9,322 nt of DNA from Candidatus Taylorbacteria bacterium RIFCSPLOWO2_01_FULL_50_130 (lineage in GTDB: Bacteria > Patescibacteriota > Minisyncoccia > Phycocordibacterales > UBA10002), in NCBI GenBank assembly GCA_001821155.1, contig MHSB01000057.1, positions 1 to 9,322 on the forward strand, given 5' to 3'. The notes beneath the pieces were generated by a model that saw nothing but the letters and a program-made list of their open reading frames with translations, did no database searches and had not been told where the DNA came from. Below are positions 6,541 through 9,322 of this stretch, piece after piece; the first letter of the stretch is position 1, and every line of letters begins with the position of its first letter. A program made the position numbers and the translations under genes.

Positions 6541-8076
6541 CTATTCCCATTCCACCGTCCCCGGCGGCTTGGAAGTAATATCATAAGCCACGCGGTTGAT
6601 GCCGGCAACTTCGTTGGTGATGCGCGCGGAGATGCGCGCGAGCATCGCAAGCGGAATGCGCGCGAAATCCGCCGTCATAAAGTCCGAGGTCGTAACGGCT
6701 CGCAGAACAATCGGGTGTCCATACGTCCGCGCGTCGCCCTGTACGCCAACCGAGCGTATGTCGGGGAGCACAGCGAAATATTGCTGTACGCGCCTTGCCC
6801 AGCCGGATGCGGCGAGTTCCTCTCGAAAAATCGCGTCAGCGGCGCAAAGCATGGCGAGCTTTCCTTTCGTGACTTCTCCAATGATGCGCACGGCAAGCCC
6901 GGGACCGGGAAACGGCTGACGAAAAAGAATCTCCTCGGGCACGCCAAGACGCTTCCCGATTCGGCGCACCTCGTCCTTGTAGAGGTCGCGCAGGGGTTCA
7001 ATCAACTTGAATTTGAGATTCCGCGGAAGCCCGCCAACATTGTGATGAGACTTAATCATTGCCGCCTTACCGCCAACCGAAACGCCGGAGGTAATGGCGT
7101 CGGTATAGAGCGTCCCTTGCACTAAAAACGCTGCGTCGCCAAGTTTTTTTGCCTCTCGCTCAAACAATCGTATGAAAAGCTTGCCCACAATTTTCCGTTT
7201 TTGCTCCGGTTCGGTAACGCCTTTAAGCGCCTTGAGAAATTCCCTTTCCGCATCAACGACTTTGAAATCAAGATTCTTGAGTTTGGAAAATGTCTTTCTT
7301 ATTTGCTCCGTCTCACCCTTTCGCATGAGTCCGGTATCCACATAGATGCAAGAAAGATTCCTGCCGATGGCGCGGTGCGTAAGATACGCCGCGACGGTGG
7401 AATCAACGCCTCCTGAAAGCGCGAGAAGGGCGCGGCTTTTCCCAACTTTTGCTCTGATTGCGGCGACCGTCGCGTTAATCCAGTCCCTACCGAGACTCCA
7501 GTTTCGCCTTACTTTCGCAATCTTCAAAAAGTTCTCCAATATTTTCATGCCGTGTTTGGTGTGCCGCACTTCTGGATGAAATTGGATGCCGTATACTTGA
7601 TGTTTACGATGCTCCATTGCCGCCACGCCGCATGCCTCCGATGTGCCGATGACTTTAAAACCGCGGGGGGCTTTCACAACCTGATCGCCGTGCGACATCC
7701 ATGTAAGTTCGCTTCTCGAGAGGTTCTTAAAAAGAGCTGACGATGTTGCAAGTGAGGTGTGTACCGGACCGTATTCGCGTTTCTTTCCCGCGCGTACCTT
7801 CCCTCCCAACTGGTGCGCGATAAGCTGAAGACCGTAACAGACGCCCAAAATGGGAAGACCGAGGGTGTAGATGCGCGGGTCGGCCTTGAGCGCGCCGGGC
7901 TTCGAAAGATTTTGCGGCCCGCCGGAGAGGATGACGCCGGCATATTCTTGAAGCGCCGATGCCGGGGTCTCGGGCGGTAAAAGCTTTGCATACACACCAA
8001 GCTCCCATATACGCCGCACGATAAGGTGGCTGTATTGAGAACCGAAATCCAGCACCGCGATAACGTTCTTTGTCAT
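6541..8076 (-). CDS. guaA: GMP synthase (glutamine-hydrolysing)
   Basis: It makes GMP from XMP, ATP and glutamine in the cytoplasm. From the ATG at 8076 it is 511 aa, the usual length. The class I glutamine amidotransferase domain (1 to about 195) has the triad Cys80 (GVCYGLQ), His167 and Glu169 (QFHPEV). The ATP pyrophosphatase domain has the PP-loop LSGGVDS (220-226), QGTLYTD (320-326) and HHNVGGLP (344-351). The dimerisation domain begins after RQPFPGPGL (386-394) and ends with the conserved KPPGTVEWE. All key residues are intact. The frame is open to an ATG at 8118, but 8076 has the Shine-Dalgarno AAAGGA and gives the family start MTKNVIAVLDFGSQY. It follows guaB on the same strand after a 254-bp spacer filled with an inverted repeat, so the pair is colinear but perhaps not tightly cotranscribed. 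Confidence 0.98.
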   Translation of the reverse strand: MTKNVIAVLDFGSQYSHLIVRRIWELGVYAKLLPPETPASALQEYAGVILSGGPQNLSKPGALKADPRIYTLGLPILGVCYGLQLIAHQLGGKVRAGKKREYGPVHTSLATSSALFKNLSRSELTWMSHGDQVVKAPRGFKVIGTSEACGVAAMEHRKHQVYGIQFHPEVRHTKHGMKILENFLKIAKVRRNWSLGRDWINATVAAIRAKVGKSRALLALSGGVDSTVAAYLTHRAIGRNLSCIYVDTGLMRKGETEQIRKTFSKLKNLDFKVVDAEREFLKALKGVTEPEQKRKIVGKLFIRLFEREAKKLGDAAFLVQGTLYTDAITSGVSVGGKAAMIKSHHNVGGLPRNLKFKLIEPLRDLYKDEVRRIGKRLGVPEEILFRQPFPGPGLAVRIIGEVTKGKLAMLCAADAIFREELAASGWARRVQQYFAVLPDIRSVGVQGDARTYGHPIVLRAVTTSDFMTADFARIPLAMLARISARITNEVAGINRVAYDITSKPPGTVEWE

Positions 8077-8080
8077 GTAT

Positions 8081-8086
8081 TCCTTT
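8081..8086 (-). promoter_or_regulatory. Ribosome binding site of guaA
   Basis: AAAGGA on the minus strand, four bases before the ATG at 8076. It decides the guaA start against the upstream in-frame ATG at 8118. It is the only clear Shine-Dalgarno in the window. Confidence 0.65.
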
Positions 8087-8140
8087 GTCACAAAACGTCC
8101 GTTACTCTGCCCATCCACGTCTCATTGGGCAAACACTTCT

Positions 8141-8287
8141 CAAATTACAAATCACAAGCACCAAATTCCAAACAATATCCAATAATCAAAATTCAAATGC
8201 CGAAACGAACTTCTTCTGTCTGTTCTATGATTTGAGCATTTGGATTTTGGATTTGTTTGTAATTTGGAATTTGGTGCTTGGAATTTT
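8141..8287. repeat. Large imperfect inverted repeat in the guaB-guaA spacer
   Basis: The arm at about 8141-8200 is built of A/T-rich words and the arm at about 8234-8287 is its imperfect inverse. The best matched core is CAAGCACCAAATTCCAAA (8155-8172), with the exact inverse TTTGGAATTTGGTGCTTG at 8263-8280. AAATTCAAATGC-like and GCATTTGGATTTTGG-like words pair further in. The central loop is about 30 bases. The transcript could fold into a long hairpin upstream of guaA. No T-run or riboswitch consensus was recognised. Confidence 0.75.
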
Positions 8288-8330
8288 CATGCTGTCGTGT
8301 CTCGTTTCTACCCTACTTTCTACGTTCTAT

Positions 8331-9322
8331 TTACTGAATCGAGTGTGCGTGCGATTCCTTGAGCCCCGCATTGGTAATTTGTATAAACTTCGCCTGCTTC
8401 GGTATGTCTTCAATTGTCGCCGCGCCGATATACCCCATGCCGGATTTGATACCGCCTAAAAGTTCCTCGACAATCCCTTTCAAACTCCCGCGATACGGCA
8501 CTTTGCCGGAAACTCCTTCGACAACTGAATGTTCCTTGATGTTGCCATAGCGATCAAGGGCGTGGCGTTTTGCTTGCGCCCCTGTACTACCCATCCCTCG
8601 ATACGCCTTGTACTTCACGTCGTTTTCTACGATGAGCTCCCCGGGCGCTTCCTCCGCTCCGGCAAAAAGCGAACCGAGCATGACCGTTGATGCGCCAGCC
8701 GCAAGCGCCTTGACGATGTCTCCTGATGAACGAATGCCGCCGTCAGCGATGACCGGAATGCCTTTGTTGCGAGCAACCGAGGCAACATCCATGATGGCGG
8801 TGAGCTGTGGCACGCCTACTCCGCTTACGATGCGAGTGGTGCAAATGGAACCGGGCCCGATGCCAACCTTGAAAGCGTCCGCAGTTCCTGCAAAATCTCG
8901 CACAGCTTCCTTTGTTACGATATTTCCAACTATCAGCTGCGCGCTTATTCTCCCTTTCCTAAAGGGAGCACCCGCCGCCTGCGGCGGGAGGGATTTAATT
9001 CTCCTCTTCATTTCTTTCGCGGCGGCGATAATTCCCGGCGCGTGCGCGTGCGCGCAGTCAATAAAGATGGCCGAAGCTCCAGCCTTAGCAAGCGCCACTG
9101 CCCGTTCTACATCTTTAGGGCCGACGGCGGCCCCGACCGGCACCCCGGCTTTCTGAACATCTTTAATCATCTTGATTTGCTCCTCCGGTGTGCAGTTCCG
9201 ATGAAGTACCGCCATGCCGCCTAGTTTCCCAAGCGCAATCGCAAAACGCGCGTCCGAGACCGTATCGGACGCCGCACCAAGAAGCGGGATAGCAAGACGC
9301 GCCTGTTTTGAGAGGCGCGTCT
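8331..9322 (-). CDS. guaB: IMP dehydrogenase lacking CBS domains (5' end outside window)
   Basis: It oxidises IMP to XMP with NAD, the committed step to GMP. An ATG at 9215 is internal: the frame continues to the window edge and reads IPLLGAASDTVSDARFAIA and LGKLGGMAVLHRN, the conserved IMPDH N-terminal part. About 330 residues are visible and perhaps 30 are missing. The sites are intact: catalytic Cys in GPGSICTTR (codon 8841-8843), ADGGIRSSGD, YRGMGSTGA, the DRY dyad, the flap EGVSGKVPYRG, SGMGYIGA and AGLKESHAH. The last motifs separate it from GMP reductase. The usual CBS pair of about 120 residues, which belongs after HRNCTPEEQ, is absent: the chain goes straight to VPVGAAVGPKD. Borrelia and Cryptosporidium enzymes also lack it. 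A further in-frame insert of about 16 residues lies at 8947-8997. Confidence 0.96.
   Translation of the reverse strand, partial: TRLSKQARLAIPLLGAASDTVSDARFAIALGKLGGMAVLHRNCTPEEQIKMIKDVQKAGVPVGAAVGPKDVERAVALAKAGASAIFIDCAHAHAPGIIAAAKEMKRRIKSLPPQAAGAPFRKGRISAQLIVGNIVTKEAVRDFAGTADAFKVGIGPGSICTTRIVSGVGVPQLTAIMDVASVARNKGIPVIADGGIRSSGDIVKALAAGASTVMLGSLFAGAEEAPGELIVENDVKYKAYRGMGSTGAQAKRHALDRYGNIKEHSVVEGVSGKVPYRGSLKGIVEELLGGIKSGMGYIGAATIEDIPKQAKFIQITNAGLKESHAHSIQ
8947..8997 (-). repeat. In-frame palindromic insertion in guaB
   Basis: Two perfect hairpins sit side by side: CTCCCTTT/AAAGGGAG (8950-8957 with 8961-8968, loop CCT) and CCCGCCGC/GCGGCGGG (8971-8978 with 8981-8988). They encode SLPPQAAGAPFRKGR between the helix ending RRIK and the strand LIVGNIVT. 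By comparison with ordinary IMPDH this stretch is about 16 residues too long. On the minus strand it begins AAATCC and ends GGGAG, the same layout as the insert in the M24 peptidase gene. The frame and the catalytic residues on both sides are intact. Confidence 0.75.

Noticed and set aside
8077..8118. Longer guaA start at 8118
   Set aside because: The ATG at 8076 has AAAGGA at a suitable distance and gives the expected N-terminus.
8331..9215. guaB as a complete gene starting at the ATG at 9215
   Set aside because: The frame upstream to the window edge encodes the conserved IMPDH N-terminal motifs, so that ATG is internal and the gene is cut by the window.
8331..9322. GMP reductase instead of IMP dehydrogenase
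   Set aside because: Absence of CBS domains fits both, but GSICTTRIVSGVGVPQ, the DRY dyad, SGMGYIGA and AGLKESHAH are of the IMPDH type.

Overview
The window carries six genes, all on the minus strand, read from right to left: guaB (cut by the right edge), guaA, an adenosine deaminase, a small SAM-dependent methyltransferase of the phospholipid N-methyltransferase type, an M24 Xaa-Pro-type peptidase, and a ClpB-like AAA+ disaggregase. I see no tRNA, rRNA, CRISPR array, transposase or phage gene. The standard genetic code fits: every gene ends in TAA or TAG and none has an internal TGA.

The sequence gives no direct taxonomic marker. An IMP dehydrogenase without CBS domains, short accessory genes, weak Shine-Dalgarno signals at most starts and dense small palindromic repeats around 50% GC suggest an uncultivated bacterium, perhaps of the Patescibacteria (CPR) type. 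This is an inference.

Layout: 1-97 is the end of a small inverted-repeat element. 175-2877 is clpB. 3121-3264 is a second, complete copy of that element, with 13-bp terminal inverted repeats and a 5-bp target duplication. 3366-4526 is the peptidase, 4680-5228 the methyltransferase, 5296-6363 the deaminase, 6541-8076 guaA, and 8331 to the edge guaB. GuaB (IMP to XMP) and GuaA (XMP to GMP), plus a deaminase that could supply inosine from adenosine, form a purine interconversion and salvage block. The spacers inside this block are filled with inverted repeats.

The most notable content is the repeats. Two genes (guaB and the peptidase) each contain an in-frame insertion of about 50 bp with the same two-hairpin layout, resembling in concept the Rickettsia palindromic elements that insert into reading frames. 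A perfect 16-bp hairpin forms the 3' end and stop codon of the deaminase gene. Separately, the ClpB-like protein joins a full-length ClpB middle domain to a VGF loop at the place where ClpC carries its ClpP-docking loop. This is a natural combination that could link disaggregation to proteolysis.
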